Under the pieces are notes generated by a model. The model saw only the letters and a list, made by a program, of their open reading frames with translations. It searched no databases and was not told where the DNA came from. From assembly GCA_900541575.1 (NCBI GenBank), contig UQKO01000009.1, positions 12,651 through 76,650 on the forward strand: a stretch of DNA of 64,000 nt, read 5' to 3'. Below, piece after piece: positions 1 through 8,390 of the stretch; within the stretch, counting starts at the first letter, position 1, and each line of letters begins with the position of its first letter. The stretch is from an uncultured Prevotella sp. (lineage in GTDB: Bacteria; Bacteroidota; Bacteroidia; Bacteroidales; Bacteroidaceae). A program made the position numbers and the translations under genes.

Positions 1-476
1 ACGCTGTTAATGGCACGCTCTTGATCTTCCGAAGGCTTGCGCCAAGGTATGGGCTTACTCCAGTTAAGGTGAGGCTTCACAGGGTCGCCATTGCGGTCAA
101 CTTCTATCTTATAAGTTTCATCACCGCCATATTGCGGGTCGGCGAGCCGTTCACGGATGATAGAATCGCGTACCCACTCCACGAACTGTCGATACATCGA
201 GTTGGTCACTTCTGTTTGGTCCATCCAAAAACCATCCACAGAGATATCTTTCTGTGGAGATACAATCCCCCAAAGGGAATCGTTCTTCTGAAGTCCCACT
301 TTCAGATAGCCTCGCTTCACCTCCACCATACCATAAGGCGTAGGTTCGGTAAAAGAGGAAGCTCTCGATCCGGTCACTTCGCCACCGCTCATCATGGCAC
401 GACTACTTCCCATGCACGAGACAAGGAAGCCGCTCACAGCTACAGCAGCGAGTATGTATAATAGATTGCGTTTCAT
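1..476 (-). CDS. porK: T9SS lipoprotein PorK/GldK, N-terminal part (cut by window edge)
   Basis: Only the first 158 codons are present; the gene runs off the left edge. The ATG is at 474-476 on the plus strand. The protein starts with a lipoprotein signal ending at the lipobox LVSC, Cys21. After it comes a low-complexity stretch and then a region with WGIVSPQKDISVDGFWMDQT, EVTNSMYRQFV and PIPWRK, the start of an FGE-sulfatase (SUMF1-like) fold as in GldJ/GldK. In the T9SS family PorK forms, with PorN, an outer-membrane-associated periplasmic ring. The gene lies 100 bases downstream of porP on the same strand, as in the known porPKLMN order, so porL, porM and porN are expected beyond the edge. 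GldJ is the main alternative; the porP neighbour favours PorK. Confidence 0.85.
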   Translation of the reverse strand, partial: MKRNLLYILAAVAVSGFLVSCMGSSRAMMSGGEVTGSRASSFTEPTPYGMVEVKRGYLKVGLQKNDSLWGIVSPQKDISVDGFWMDQTEVTNSMYRQFVEWVRDSIIRERLADPQYGGDETYKIEVDRNGDPVKPHLNWSKPIPWRKPSEDQERAINS

Positions 477-576
477 CGGTTTTATTTGCTAATATGCGAA
501 TGGAACATTATACCCATAAGCTAGCGCAGTCAGAAATGCGCCATATATTGTATTAGGATTTACCCATATACTCTCT

Positions 577-1530
577 TTACAGCCATCTTACGCTCCTATG
601 CAGATTCTTTCCTTTCTTTCCTAAATTAAGGTCGAGACGATAGCCGAGCGTCACTTCATGTTGCCCTGCACCAAGCCCCATTCCTGAGGTATTTGCCTCA
701 TAAGAATAGCCAAGGTCGATACCATGAAAACGGCCTCCCACAAATCCCATCACGGAATGACACGGACTATAGCCTAGGCCGGCATAAAGTTGCTTCTTCT
801 CATGAGAATATTGCAATCGAGCTGTAATGTCGGCACGGAAAGCCGAACCATCATAGCGAAGAAGTGTAGAGGGCGTCAATGTAAACAACGTACTCTTTAG
901 TCGAATATTGTATCCAGCCGTAAAATTATATACTGCTTTCACCTTATATTCGTTCGTTTCGCCTAGCATAATGGTAGGTGAAGTGACATGTTGCATACCT
1001 ACGCCAGCATACCATCGGCGATGGGTGTACCACAAACCTACGGATGCATCAAACTTTGAACCGCTCAAGTCACTCGCTGGAAAGGCTGGATCATTTGCAT
1101 CACCTAAATCGGCTTTTGAACCCTTCAGATTCTCATTGAGCATATCCAATTCGGCGCCTATGCTGAGCCGTCCTCCCCATAAGCGTTGGTGGTAAGCATA
1201 CTGCACAGAAAAACGCATGTGTGAGAATAGACCCAACTGGTCGTTTTGAAACAACACCCCCACACCATGCAGCGTCCGCCCTAGCTGGAAAGCCATATCG
1301 GCACCCGCATACATTGTACTTCCACCGTCAGTATAGCCCGAAGCATGGCTCTGATAGGCCGCTGTCACGCTTAGTTGCGGATTTCGTCCTACTGCCGCTG
1401 GATTAAACTGCGGCTCCACCAACCAATAATGCGCAAAGACAGGCTCTTGTTGTCCGAAAGCATTCAAGCCCGTCAGCATAAAGCCGGCGAGCACACAGAG
1501 TATATGGACTAAAATCCTAACAGAGCGCAT
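577..1530 (-). CDS. porP: T9SS outer membrane protein PorP/SprF family
   Basis: 317 aa, with a signal peptide ending near residue 26 (NAFGQQEP). The early motif PVFAHYWLVEPQFNPAAVG is the signature start of the PorP/SprF family, followed by alternating amphipathic strands of an outer-membrane beta barrel through to the C-terminus. Known PorP-family proteins connect the secretion machinery to the outer membrane and are needed for T9SS function. The first gene of the porP-porK unit; a promoter-like TTTG/TAATTTTG pair lies just upstream at 1553-1583. Length is normal for the family and no defect is seen. SprF-type paralogues exist, but the porK neighbour points to the core porP. Confidence 0.9.
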   Translation of the reverse strand: MRSVRILVHILCVLAGFMLTGLNAFGQQEPVFAHYWLVEPQFNPAAVGRNPQLSVTAAYQSHASGYTDGGSTMYAGADMAFQLGRTLHGVGVLFQNDQLGLFSHMRFSVQYAYHQRLWGGRLSIGAELDMLNENLKGSKADLGDANDPAFPASDLSGSKFDASVGLWYTHRRWYAGVGMQHVTSPTIMLGETNEYKVKAVYNFTAGYNIRLKSTLFTLTPSTLLRYDGSAFRADITARLQYSHEKKQLYAGLGYSPCHSVMGFVGGRFHGIDLGYSYEANTSGMGLGAGQHEVTLGYRLDLNLGKKGKNLHRSVRWL

Positions 1531-1552
1531 CTGTAAAGTATATATGGTTGTG

Positions 1553-1583
1553 CAAAATTAGTGCATGCCCTCAATACAACAAA
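1553..1583 (-). promoter_or_regulatory. promoter of porP-porK
   Basis: On the minus strand TTTG (1580-1583) is followed after 19 bases by TAATTTTG (1553-1560), matching the Bacteroidetes -33/-7 consensus. The -7 box ends about 22 bases before the porP ATG. Confidence 0.6.
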
Positions 1584-1726
1584 ACGAATGCAGAAAAATA
1601 TTTTCTTCTCTATCTCATTTTCACCTATCCGTCTAGACTGAAAAAGCAATTCACTTAATCCATCTTAGATTACTCAGTTCCCGAACCCAACATGACGTAA
1701 AGAAAGTCACCATTCCATACCCGAGT

Positions 1727-2341
1727 TCAATCGTCTGGAAGCACATAATAGGGCGAATTCCATCTTCCCTTCTTCACCAAAAGCCCTTGCTCTACCAGAC
1801 GATCAAGCACATTGGTAGCCATCGTGCGGCGCAGCCCAGTTATTGACTGAAATGCTGCACGGTCTAACACCTCGTTAGAACGCTTCTCGAAGAAAAAGCG
1901 TACGCGCTTCACGATGTCTTCATCCGTAAGTTTCGAGAAGGTCTTTACCAAATCGTTTGCTCTGCGAAACGACACATTTTCAAACTTTTTCTTAAGCGAA
2001 GCCTTCGGATAAAACTTGATATTATCCACGTGTAAGTGGTGAGCCAACTGCTTGTCCGATGTATCCACAATGCGCTGATCGCTCGCCAGCGATGGCGAGA
2101 ACATCCCTAGGTCGGGCACCTCAACTTGACCTCCATTAGCTAGTTCTTGTCCGATGATTTGTGCCACTGCGTTCAATACAGCGAGTACATCGCCTTTCGT
2201 AACCGTACAACGTTCTTGAATCATCTGGCACAGCTGGCTCGCACTAATCTTGGAAGAATGAGCCAATACAGGATAATAGCCACGCAGTTCATCTCCCTCC
2301 GACCGAGGAATCTCTTGTAGTTTAAAGGTAATTGTAGACAT
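1727..2341 (-). CDS. HU-like DNA-binding protein with C-terminal winged-helix-like part
   Basis: 204 aa from ATG 2339-2341 (MSTITFKLQEIP). An upstream in-frame start would add 20 residues encoded by AT-rich leader and is less likely. Residues about 1-125 match the Bacteroidetes HU-related family: IPRSEGDELRGYYPVL, then TVTKGDVLAVLNAVAQIIGQ, then a GMFSPSL segment and FYPKASLKKKF. The remaining 75 residues (LTDEDIVKRVRFFFEKR ... TGLRRTMATNVLDRLVEQGL) look like a winged helix-turn-helix. Role inferred as nucleoid-associated or regulatory DNA binding. It stands alone, with no clear operon partner, and is divergent in layout from nothing nearby. Confidence 0.8.
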   Translation of the reverse strand: MSTITFKLQEIPRSEGDELRGYYPVLAHSSKISASQLCQMIQERCTVTKGDVLAVLNAVAQIIGQELANGGQVEVPDLGMFSPSLASDQRIVDTSDKQLAHHLHVDNIKFYPKASLKKKFENVSFRRANDLVKTFSKLTDEDIVKRVRFFFEKRSNEVLDRAAFQSITGLRRTMATNVLDRLVEQGLLVKKGRWNSPYYVLPDD

Positions 2342-2503
2342 ATATATATATTTATATTCTGTTTTATTTACTATCAAAAATACACTCCCCATACCATACA
2401 AATCCCATCATCAGAATTTATAGAACCACCCTTAATTGTTTCAGCACAACGACACATCCGTCTTCAAACAGGCATTCATTCGCTCCTTCGTTGTCCATAT
2501 AGC

Positions 2504-2576
2504 GCTTTACCGCTGCCGTCCGGTAAAGCTACCACAGGCCTGTGGTAAAGCTCTCGATGCTCATCTAGCGACGGCA
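2504..2576. repeat. palindromic intergenic repeat related to the 46.4-46.5 kb array
   Basis: GCTTTACC (2504-2511) is the inverse of GGTAAAGC (2522-2529), and ACCACAGGCCTGTGGT (2531-2546) is a perfect 16-base palindrome. The CTGCCGTCCGGTA core occurs in inverse orientation in the 22-bp tandem array at 46430-46517, and GATGCTCATCtAGCGACGG (2556-2574) recurs with one change at 46520-46538. So this is a dispersed element of this genome. No gene is visible in 2342-2901 apart from this and the hairpin below. Confidence 0.7.
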
Positions 2577-2749
2577 AAGTTATGAAATAGAAACGAATAG
2601 ACCTACGTTTAAGCTAAGCTTTCACACACTTGATTTCCACTTTTTAGCTATCATGAAAAGATCCGCGTATATGAGGTTTACTTTGTGTCCTACAAATTGT
2701 CTATTTCGAAACTGTGGTTACATCTTGGTTGAGCCATAGTGAACCACAA

Positions 2750-2809
2750 AGTTCCGAGATATAAGCACCTTACGTATCATGCGGTAAGGGCACATATCTC
2801 GGAACTTCT
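2750..2809. repeat. long imperfect hairpin downstream of btuG
   Basis: AAGTTCCGAGATAT (from about 2751) pairs perfectly with ATATCTCGGAACTT (ending about 2808), and the inner arms (CACCTTACG / CGGTAAGG) pair further, leaving a short loop near 2780. It lies about 95 bases beyond the btuG stop and may act as a terminator, although the T-run is weak on that strand. Confidence 0.55.
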
Positions 2810-2901
2810 ATTTTATATTCAACTTTCGCATTGCGAAAGTGAGCCTAGCTAATAAGGTGTTTCGTTAGAGAATCATCTATAAATTGAATCTGAAAGCTAA
2901 T

Positions 2902-4065
2902 TTACTTAAACACCACACCATAGGGGTGAACACCCGTGGTGATTGCTTTCTTAAATACACCATCGGCTGAATAGATATAAATTTTACCCTCAGTGGTGTA
3001 AGCATTTTTATCAGTAGAAGCGTCGGAGCAGATATAGAGATCGCCCGTAGAAGGATTTACATCCATGATGCCCGTAGGGTTGATGGGTAGGTTATTGACA
3101 TCGAGGAAGCCTTCTGCAATTCTTTCACGAGTGAGAGAATTGTACTTGTAGCTATTGATGGTGTTTGTCCAACTTTTATAATCACTCGAGTATACGGTCT
3201 GTACATTGAGCACGTAGAGCACTGAGCTATTTCCTAATGCGCGCGATGTTCTGTTTTGATTGTTGATAGCAATTATAGAGCCTGGGCCTACTTCATGAAT
3301 TGTGCCATCGGCAGAGATTTCCACCACTTTAGAAGGAACATTTCCATAGTTTCCACGACATACTACAAACACGTTGCCACTATTATCAATGGCCAACTGT
3401 CCGGGGTTCATGCCCACAGTATACTGATTTGCTACTTCAAACGAAGCACCATCTATTTGGGCTACCTTAAAGCCATTTTGGTAATTGGGAAAGTTGTAGC
3501 CATCACTAACAGACACGTATATTTTGCCATCATAGGCTGCAATATCGGCAGGGTTAGGACCTACTGTTATAGGAGCAGATTGCTGATAAGCGGTGGTATC
3601 CATGCGAGTCACAGTACCATCGTTGTAGGCAATATATACGTAGCCATTGTCACTGCATACGGCTTGGGGACCTTCCGTGTAATCGCCTGCATTCGCATTG
3701 GGTTTGCTCACTTCAGCAAGCACATGCATGGTCTGAGCATCGACAACCCACACCTTCTTCTCTGTGAACATCGGAATGTAGAGCTTTGAGCCATAAAGCA
3801 CGGGGCGCTGTGGTGAATCGCCAAGGCTTTTTTGGTTAGCTGTATAGAATAGGTTTGATGTGCGGCTAGCCTCATCGGTAGAACTGAAAAATTCCATCGT
3901 TCCGTCAAGTTGATTTTGATTGCCTTGACAAAGCACATAGAAACCTCTTTGCCCACGAAGTGCAGGAGCAGGAGTGGGAGTAGGTTCATCATCGGAGCAG
4001 GCAGTAAATCCTGCGCAAACGAGCAGCGAGAGAGCGGCCAGTTTCAGAGATTTAAAAATGTTCAT
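2902..4065 (-). CDS. btuG: surface B12-binding beta-propeller lipoprotein, BtuG-like
   Basis: 387 aa. A lipoprotein signal ends at Cys23 (GFTAC), followed by SDDE, an acidic motif of the kind that sends Bacteroidetes lipoproteins to the cell surface. The mature protein consists of repeated propeller blades (for example PVLYGSKLYIPMFTEKKVWVVD, shortened here, and NPADIAAYDGKIYVS, NPGQLAIDNSGNVFVV, NPSTGDLYICSD), the YncE/DUF5074-type seven-blade fold. In Bacteroides BtuG is such a propeller, binds cobalamin very tightly at the surface and hands it to BtuB. Here the gene follows btuB by about 100 bases on the same strand, behind a B12 riboswitch, which strongly supports that role. Without this context it would only be called a YncE-like lipoprotein. 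Confidence 0.82.
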   Translation of the reverse strand: MNIFKSLKLAALSLLVCAGFTACSDDEPTPTPAPALRGQRGFYVLCQGNQNQLDGTMEFFSSTDEASRTSNLFYTANQKSLGDSPQRPVLYGSKLYIPMFTEKKVWVVDAQTMHVLAEVSKPNANAGDYTEGPQAVCSDNGYVYIAYNDGTVTRMDTTAYQQSAPITVGPNPADIAAYDGKIYVSVSDGYNFPNYQNGFKVAQIDGASFEVANQYTVGMNPGQLAIDNSGNVFVVCRGNYGNVPSKVVEISADGTIHEVGPGSIIAINNQNRTSRALGNSSVLYVLNVQTVYSSDYKSWTNTINSYKYNSLTRERIAEGFLDVNNLPINPTGIMDVNPSTGDLYICSDASTDKNAYTTEGKIYIYSADGVFKKAITTGVHPYGVVFK

Positions 4066-4167
4066 AACTTCTGTAGTATTTAATGAAATGAATAATATGC
4101 TTAACTTCAGGCTATAGGATGTGCCTATTCATTCTGAAAGATAAATTGCCTTACTTGCCCACTCTGA

Positions 4168-6177
4168 CTAAAACCTATACTTCACACTTATCTTGTAAGC
4201 TCTTCCAGGCATGGGGTATCGGCGTATTACTTCATAGCGTTCGTCGAAAGCATTTTGAATATCGGCTCGGAGCGTAAGTATTCGTTGCTGTCGGAAGCGA
4301 AACGTATGGTATACGGCAAATCCCCATTCACTATAGGCTGGCAGATTGGTGGTTGGCAGATGGTTATTTGTGTTCCATCGTTCGGATGCGAAGCTGACAT
4401 GAGCCACAAACGATAGCCACGGATTCTCCCACCCTGCTGAGGCACTTCCGCTATGCACGGGAGTATAAGCTAATTGCTTGTGCCAACTATTATTGCTGGG
4501 CGAGGTATGATCAGTGCAGTGGGTAAGCGAATAGTTAAGAGCCAAGAGAATGTTTTGTGACTCAGCTAGGCGAAGGGTGGATTGCATGGTAAGGTCTATC
4601 CCCACGGTGCGAACATCGCCCAAGTTGGTCATTTTCCAAAGGAATAGGTTTACGGGAATGCTCACAATGCGATCGCTCACGCGATTATAATAAGCATCGG
4701 CTGTCATTGCCAACACCGTCCACCATTTGGCGGGAGCTGCTTGCAACGTAACTCCCATAGAGAGTTGACGCGTCAGTTCGGGCTTGAGGTATGTAGAGCC
4801 TTGATGATAATAGTAGCTCTCCGTGAAGGTGGGCATACGAAACGATTCCTTATAGCCGCCGCGCACGTAGAGACAGAATGGACTGCGCAATGCTAACACT
4901 GAGGCTGTCAGCGAGGAGAGCAGTCGCTTTGCATCACGAGCAGAAGCGGCTTTACCAGCAGTCTGATTCCAATACTGATGCATTGCAGCACGTGCTATAA
5001 ATTGTAAGCGTGAGGTCTTTAGTTGAAGGGAAAGGCTTTGCAACCACGAATCACGACTCACATGATTGTCGGTACTGAGATTGCTATTGAGCGAAGCATG
5101 GGCATAGTCGGTGGCATAGGCTGCCGTAAGCCACGACAAAAAGGCATACGAAGCACCTGCCGTGAGATAAGCTTCACGCTGCCAATAGTTTTGATTAAGG
5201 CGTCCATTAGGATAGCCTTTGCCCGTATCGGCATACTGACTCGTTTGCCAATTATACTTTCCTGCGGCAAACATTTTCCATCTGTTCCATTGCTGTTGCC
5301 ATCGGCTTTGTACGAAAGCCGTCTGTTCAAGCAAGCACTCATTACTTCCGTTGACATAATAGTGTACCATGCCAGGTAGGTGGCGATAATTATGATGGAA
5401 ATAAGCTTTCGAACGGATAGATCCTCCTTGACGCCCCACAAGTTGTATCCAGTCTATTTCCGTTGTGACACTTTGCATACGGCTATTGTTGCGCCTCCAG
5501 TGGGTTGTGGCAACGCCATTTTCTACAGTAAACGGATAGTCGTTATGCGCAAAGAAGTAGTGCGCCTGCATACCCACGTAACTCCGCTCCGTAATTTTTT
5601 TGTTCAGTCCCACATAGGGTGACCATTGGCCAAACGCGCCTTGCACGCCTTCTGCGACACCATGCCATCGGCGGTCGGAAGGCATTGTTGCCACCGTGGT
5701 GAGACTCACCAAGGCAGAGGCAAGCTGACGCACAGGACAGAGGAGTTCCGCTTGATCGAGCACTTGGAGTTCTATACTGCCTAGTCCCTCCATAGAGAAT
5801 TGTCCTAGGTCGATTTCTCCTTGTCGGCTATCGCTGACACAAAGTCCATCGTAACTTACAGCGGTGTGACTAGCGCCAAGTCCGCGAACACTCACAGTCT
5901 TGAGACCTCCAGCTCCACCATAGTCGCGCAGATTGACACCTGAGAAACGTTTCAAAGCATCGCCCATATCGGTAATGCCACGTAGAGTGAATGCGGTAGA
6001 ATCAAGTCGCTGCACGGATACGGGTGTGCTGACACCTACCACTCGCCGTGCAGCGGTGACTTCTGCCGTACCCAACGAATCGGGTACACTAGGGTGAGCG
6101 GCCACACTGAAGAGCATAGCAACGAGCAGATGCATAAAATGGGAATTTAGAATTTTTGAAGGGGGCATAGGTTGCAT
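4168..6177 (-). CDS. btuB: TonB-dependent outer membrane cobalamin receptor
   Basis: 669 aa. After a signal region (MHLLVAMLFSVAAHP; the start could be Met1 or Met15) comes a TonB-box-like stretch (LGTAEVTAARR), then the plug domain (GITDMGDALKRFSGVNLRDYGG, VSVRGLGASHTAVSYDGL split here by a Leu-Lys-Thr link), then a 22-strand-type barrel ending with an aromatic residue (KYRF). The size and fold fit BtuB-type receptors. Substrate is inferred from the cobalamin riboswitch about 190 bases upstream and from the BtuG-like partner downstream. It should import cobalamin or other corrinoids using TonB energy. No BtuFCD inner-membrane transporter is in the window. Confidence 0.88.
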   Translation of the reverse strand: MQPMPPSKILNSHFMHLLVAMLFSVAAHPSVPDSLGTAEVTAARRVVGVSTPVSVQRLDSTAFTLRGITDMGDALKRFSGVNLRDYGGAGGLKTVSVRGLGASHTAVSYDGLCVSDSRQGEIDLGQFSMEGLGSIELQVLDQAELLCPVRQLASALVSLTTVATMPSDRRWHGVAEGVQGAFGQWSPYVGLNKKITERSYVGMQAHYFFAHNDYPFTVENGVATTHWRRNNSRMQSVTTEIDWIQLVGRQGGSIRSKAYFHHNYRHLPGMVHYYVNGSNECLLEQTAFVQSRWQQQWNRWKMFAAGKYNWQTSQYADTGKGYPNGRLNQNYWQREAYLTAGASYAFLSWLTAAYATDYAHASLNSNLSTDNHVSRDSWLQSLSLQLKTSRLQFIARAAMHQYWNQTAGKAASARDAKRLLSSLTASVLALRSPFCLYVRGGYKESFRMPTFTESYYYHQGSTYLKPELTRQLSMGVTLQAAPAKWWTVLAMTADAYYNRVSDRIVSIPVNLFLWKMTNLGDVRTVGIDLTMQSTLRLAESQNILLALNYSLTHCTDHTSPSNNSWHKQLAYTPVHSGSASAGWENPWLSFVAHVSFASERWNTNNHLPTTNLPAYSEWGFAVYHTFRFRQQRILTLRADIQNAFDERYEVIRRYPMPGRAYKISVKYRF

Positions 6178-6365
6178 AGTAGCTTTCGCTTTATAGGATC
6201 GCGGCTACTCTTCCTTTACTCTCAACATATTTATCCCTTCCTCCTCGGGAATGAGACAAATGGCAAACACAGAGTTTTCATCGGTATAATACTATAAGTA
6301 TAGACAGATTCTTTCTACGCAAGAGATTGCGTCCTCACTTATAATTATCAACTAACGCATGTGCT

Positions 6366-6538
6366 TGGCAGCGGCAGGTATTCTGGCTCATCCCCTTTGC
6401 CGCTCGCCTTCCCGCTTCAGAATCGCAAGTAGAAGTGTTCCGAAACAGTGGCCAATCGTGAGCGGCAACGTTGTGAGTAGGACATACAGCAGCGGGACTG
6501 CACGAGAATTTCACTCGTTTCCCTAATCCGTTGCGAGT
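6366..6538 (-). promoter_or_regulatory. cobalamin (AdoCbl-type) riboswitch
   Basis: Read on the minus strand, the region has the riboswitch hallmarks in order: AGGGAAACGAGTGAAATTC, then TGCAGTCCCGCTGCTGT, and near the 3' side the B12 box GCCAGAATACCTGCCGCTG (plus-strand 6368-6388). It lies upstream of btuB with a leader of about 190 bases. In this class, bound adenosylcobalamin represses expression, so btuB-btuG should rise when B12 is scarce. Its promoter box is directly upstream. Confidence 0.92.
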
Positions 6539-6539
6539 G

Positions 6540-6547
6540 CAAAGTTA
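6540..6547 (-). promoter_or_regulatory. -7 promoter box of riboswitch-btuB-btuG
   Basis: TAACTTTG on the minus strand (CAAAGTTA on plus) matches the Bacteroidetes TAnnTTTG box and ends right before the riboswitch body, so transcription would start at about 6535. Confidence 0.55.
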
Positions 6548-6584
6548 ACTTTTCTTGCGGAGTTATTCACGAAATACCATAGAA

Positions 6585-6618
6585 AAAGCCGCAAACTACG
6601 TGAATAGTTTGCGGCTTT
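6585..6618 (-). terminator. intrinsic terminator of tRNA-Pro
   Basis: GCCGCAAACTA and TAGTTTGCGGC form an 11-bp stem with a CGTGAA loop. On the minus strand it is followed by TTTTT. It lies directly behind the tRNA gene. Confidence 0.8.
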
Positions 6619-6626
6619 ACAATTCA

Positions 6627-6703
6627 GTCGGGGTGACTGGATTCGAACCAGCGACCACACGCCCCCCAGACGCGTACTCTAACCGGGCTGAGCTACACCC
6701 CGA
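6627..6703 (-). tRNA. tRNA-Pro (anticodon GGG)
   Basis: The minus strand folds as a 77-base cloverleaf. The acceptor stem is TCGGGGT / ACCCCGA, the D arm AGCTCAGCCCGGTTAGAGT, the anticodon loop CTGGGGG with GGG at 34-36, and the T arm CTGGTTCGAATCCAG. The discriminator base is C. No CCA is encoded beyond it. Confidence 0.95.
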
Positions 6704-6893
6704 ATTGCGAGTGCAAAAGTACGCTTTTCCTTTGATATGAGCAAATAAAGTGGGCGCTTTTTTTGTTTTTTCGCATTAGCAATGCTTTGAACTATGATTT
6801 ACTGAAGTTTCGAATCTTACATGAATAAGACAGAGATTTCACCCCATACTTAATTCTGACTCACACTTCATTTTATCAGAGATGAAGCAATCC

Positions 6894-8306
6894 CTACTCC
6901 TCGCCAGCAAAGAGAGGATCCCAGGCGGGAAGTTTCGTGGGCGATTGCTTGAGTAGTTCGAGCGTCTGAGCGGGCACATATTTCTTGTCCACCACGAGGC
7001 GGAACATATACTCATCAAACCATTGGTCGGTCATAATCAAATGCCCTTTATAGCCCGATGAGGCACCCCATGAGTTTTCCACCATCCATTTACTAGGCTT
7101 TCCTTCCTTGTCGAGATCCACAGCCATAAGCGTCATGGCATGGCTAGAGGCCGAGGCAAAGGTTTGTATTCGTTCAGCCTTTGTCATGGGAAACTGCGTA
7201 TTGAATAGAGACTCGTAGTCGTAATTGCGGAGCGAGAGCACTCCCGTATTTGAATCGAGATATTTACCCACGTCGCATGAGAAGTACATCATTGTAGAAT
7301 CCTTGATAGAGGCGATAGCTAAGGGCTTGATTTCCTCCATGGGAAGGTTGAGATAGGTCCACTGCAAACCATCGTAAGAGTGACGGTCCATATCAATTGT
7401 ATAAGTCTTATGATAAGGACGAGAGGGATCGTTCATCACCATGACATAAGTCTGCTTCAAGTCATTGCCCACATATTCCTTGTAAAACTCTTGCGGAGTG
7501 AAAGTCTTCGTCTCGCCCAAAGCCTTGCCGCTAGCATCACGCAAAGTATAAGTGAAATGCTGCACGGGCTCGCCCAAACAGATGGTCAGAATGTGATAGA
7601 TGGTGCCGAGCATTTGGAGTTTCTGCTTCTCGAGTTCTGTCGACTTCTTTCCAGCTGCCGATAGCTTGCGCAGCGTTAGACCATATTCGCGAAGCTTCAA
7701 GCTCAATATATTGGCCATGCGCGAAGTGTTGTTGGCATTATACGATTCGGGCATTACGTCAGCGGGCACAAGGCCATATTTGCTCACCACATCAATCACG
7801 CCACAAAATGTTCCGCCATCCGACAATGGATTTTTGAAGAGCCAATCGTTGAGTTGATCGCTCATAGGCTTCTTGGCATTGTCTATTACGGCTTGGAGAA
7901 AAAGATTGGACTTCTCTAGTTGATCGTAGAAGAAACTATAGCTTTGTGAAAACTGGAAATCGCCCAATCCATACTGACGAATCATCTGTGAACGCATCAC
8001 GTTAAGACCAGTAAAGAGCCAGCAACGACCCGAACTTTTCTGGTCAGTGATGCCCTTTGAGGGCACTTCATTGCTGAAGTGACGATCGGTGGCATCGGGA
8101 TTATTAGCTTGTGTAGCTAATTGGTTGATGCTTGTGCCAGCTAGGGCATTGCGCAGCGCACGGTCGGCATTGGTCGTGGGATGACTCTTGCGCATCTGCT
8201 GCAGCATTTCTGCAGTGATACCACCGCGACCCACGGAGACTGTGGGCTGTGCACTCACACTCAGCGCAGAGACGCAGAGAAGAAGGGAAAGGAGAGGTTT
8301 GATCAT
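6894..8306 (-). CDS. pepC: secreted C1-family aminopeptidase (bleomycin hydrolase/PepC type)
   Basis: 470 aa. A signal peptide (MIKPLLSLLLCVSALSVSAQ) indicates export to the periplasm or beyond, unlike the cytoplasmic PepC of Gram-positives. Catalytic residues of the papain-like bleomycin-hydrolase family are visible: Cys95 in SSGRCWLF, His in SSHAMTL near residue 393, and Asn in ENSWG near 413. Family members are aminopeptidases working in a hexameric barrel. The C-terminus (LLKQSPTKLPAWDPLFAGEE) matches the usual self-compartmentalising tail region. Length is normal. The gene is monocistronic in appearance, with about 85 bases before the PAP2 gene upstream. Confidence 0.88.
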   Translation of the reverse strand: MIKPLLSLLLCVSALSVSAQPTVSVGRGGITAEMLQQMRKSHPTTNADRALRNALAGTSINQLATQANNPDATDRHFSNEVPSKGITDQKSSGRCWLFTGLNVMRSQMIRQYGLGDFQFSQSYSFFYDQLEKSNLFLQAVIDNAKKPMSDQLNDWLFKNPLSDGGTFCGVIDVVSKYGLVPADVMPESYNANNTSRMANILSLKLREYGLTLRKLSAAGKKSTELEKQKLQMLGTIYHILTICLGEPVQHFTYTLRDASGKALGETKTFTPQEFYKEYVGNDLKQTYVMVMNDPSRPYHKTYTIDMDRHSYDGLQWTYLNLPMEEIKPLAIASIKDSTMMYFSCDVGKYLDSNTGVLSLRNYDYESLFNTQFPMTKAERIQTFASASSHAMTLMAVDLDKEGKPSKWMVENSWGASSGYKGHLIMTDQWFDEYMFRLVVDKKYVPAQTLELLKQSPTKLPAWDPLFAGEE

Positions 8307-8390
8307 ATATGAATAATGTTGTTTGTAATTCTAATTGAAGAATATTCGTTCGCCAACGAGCGTTCTACTCAAAGGAGAGCATACACGGAA

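Noticed and set aside
21..461. 146-codon plus-strand frame at the left edge
   Set aside because: It is antisense to the clear porK start with its lipoprotein signal.
3256..3789. 177-codon plus-strand frame
   Set aside because: Antisense to btuG; composition follows from propeller codons.
6555..6740. 61-codon frame reading GVTGFEPATTRPPDAYSNRA
   Set aside because: It is the well-known false frame across a tRNA-Pro gene; the tRNA explains the sequence.
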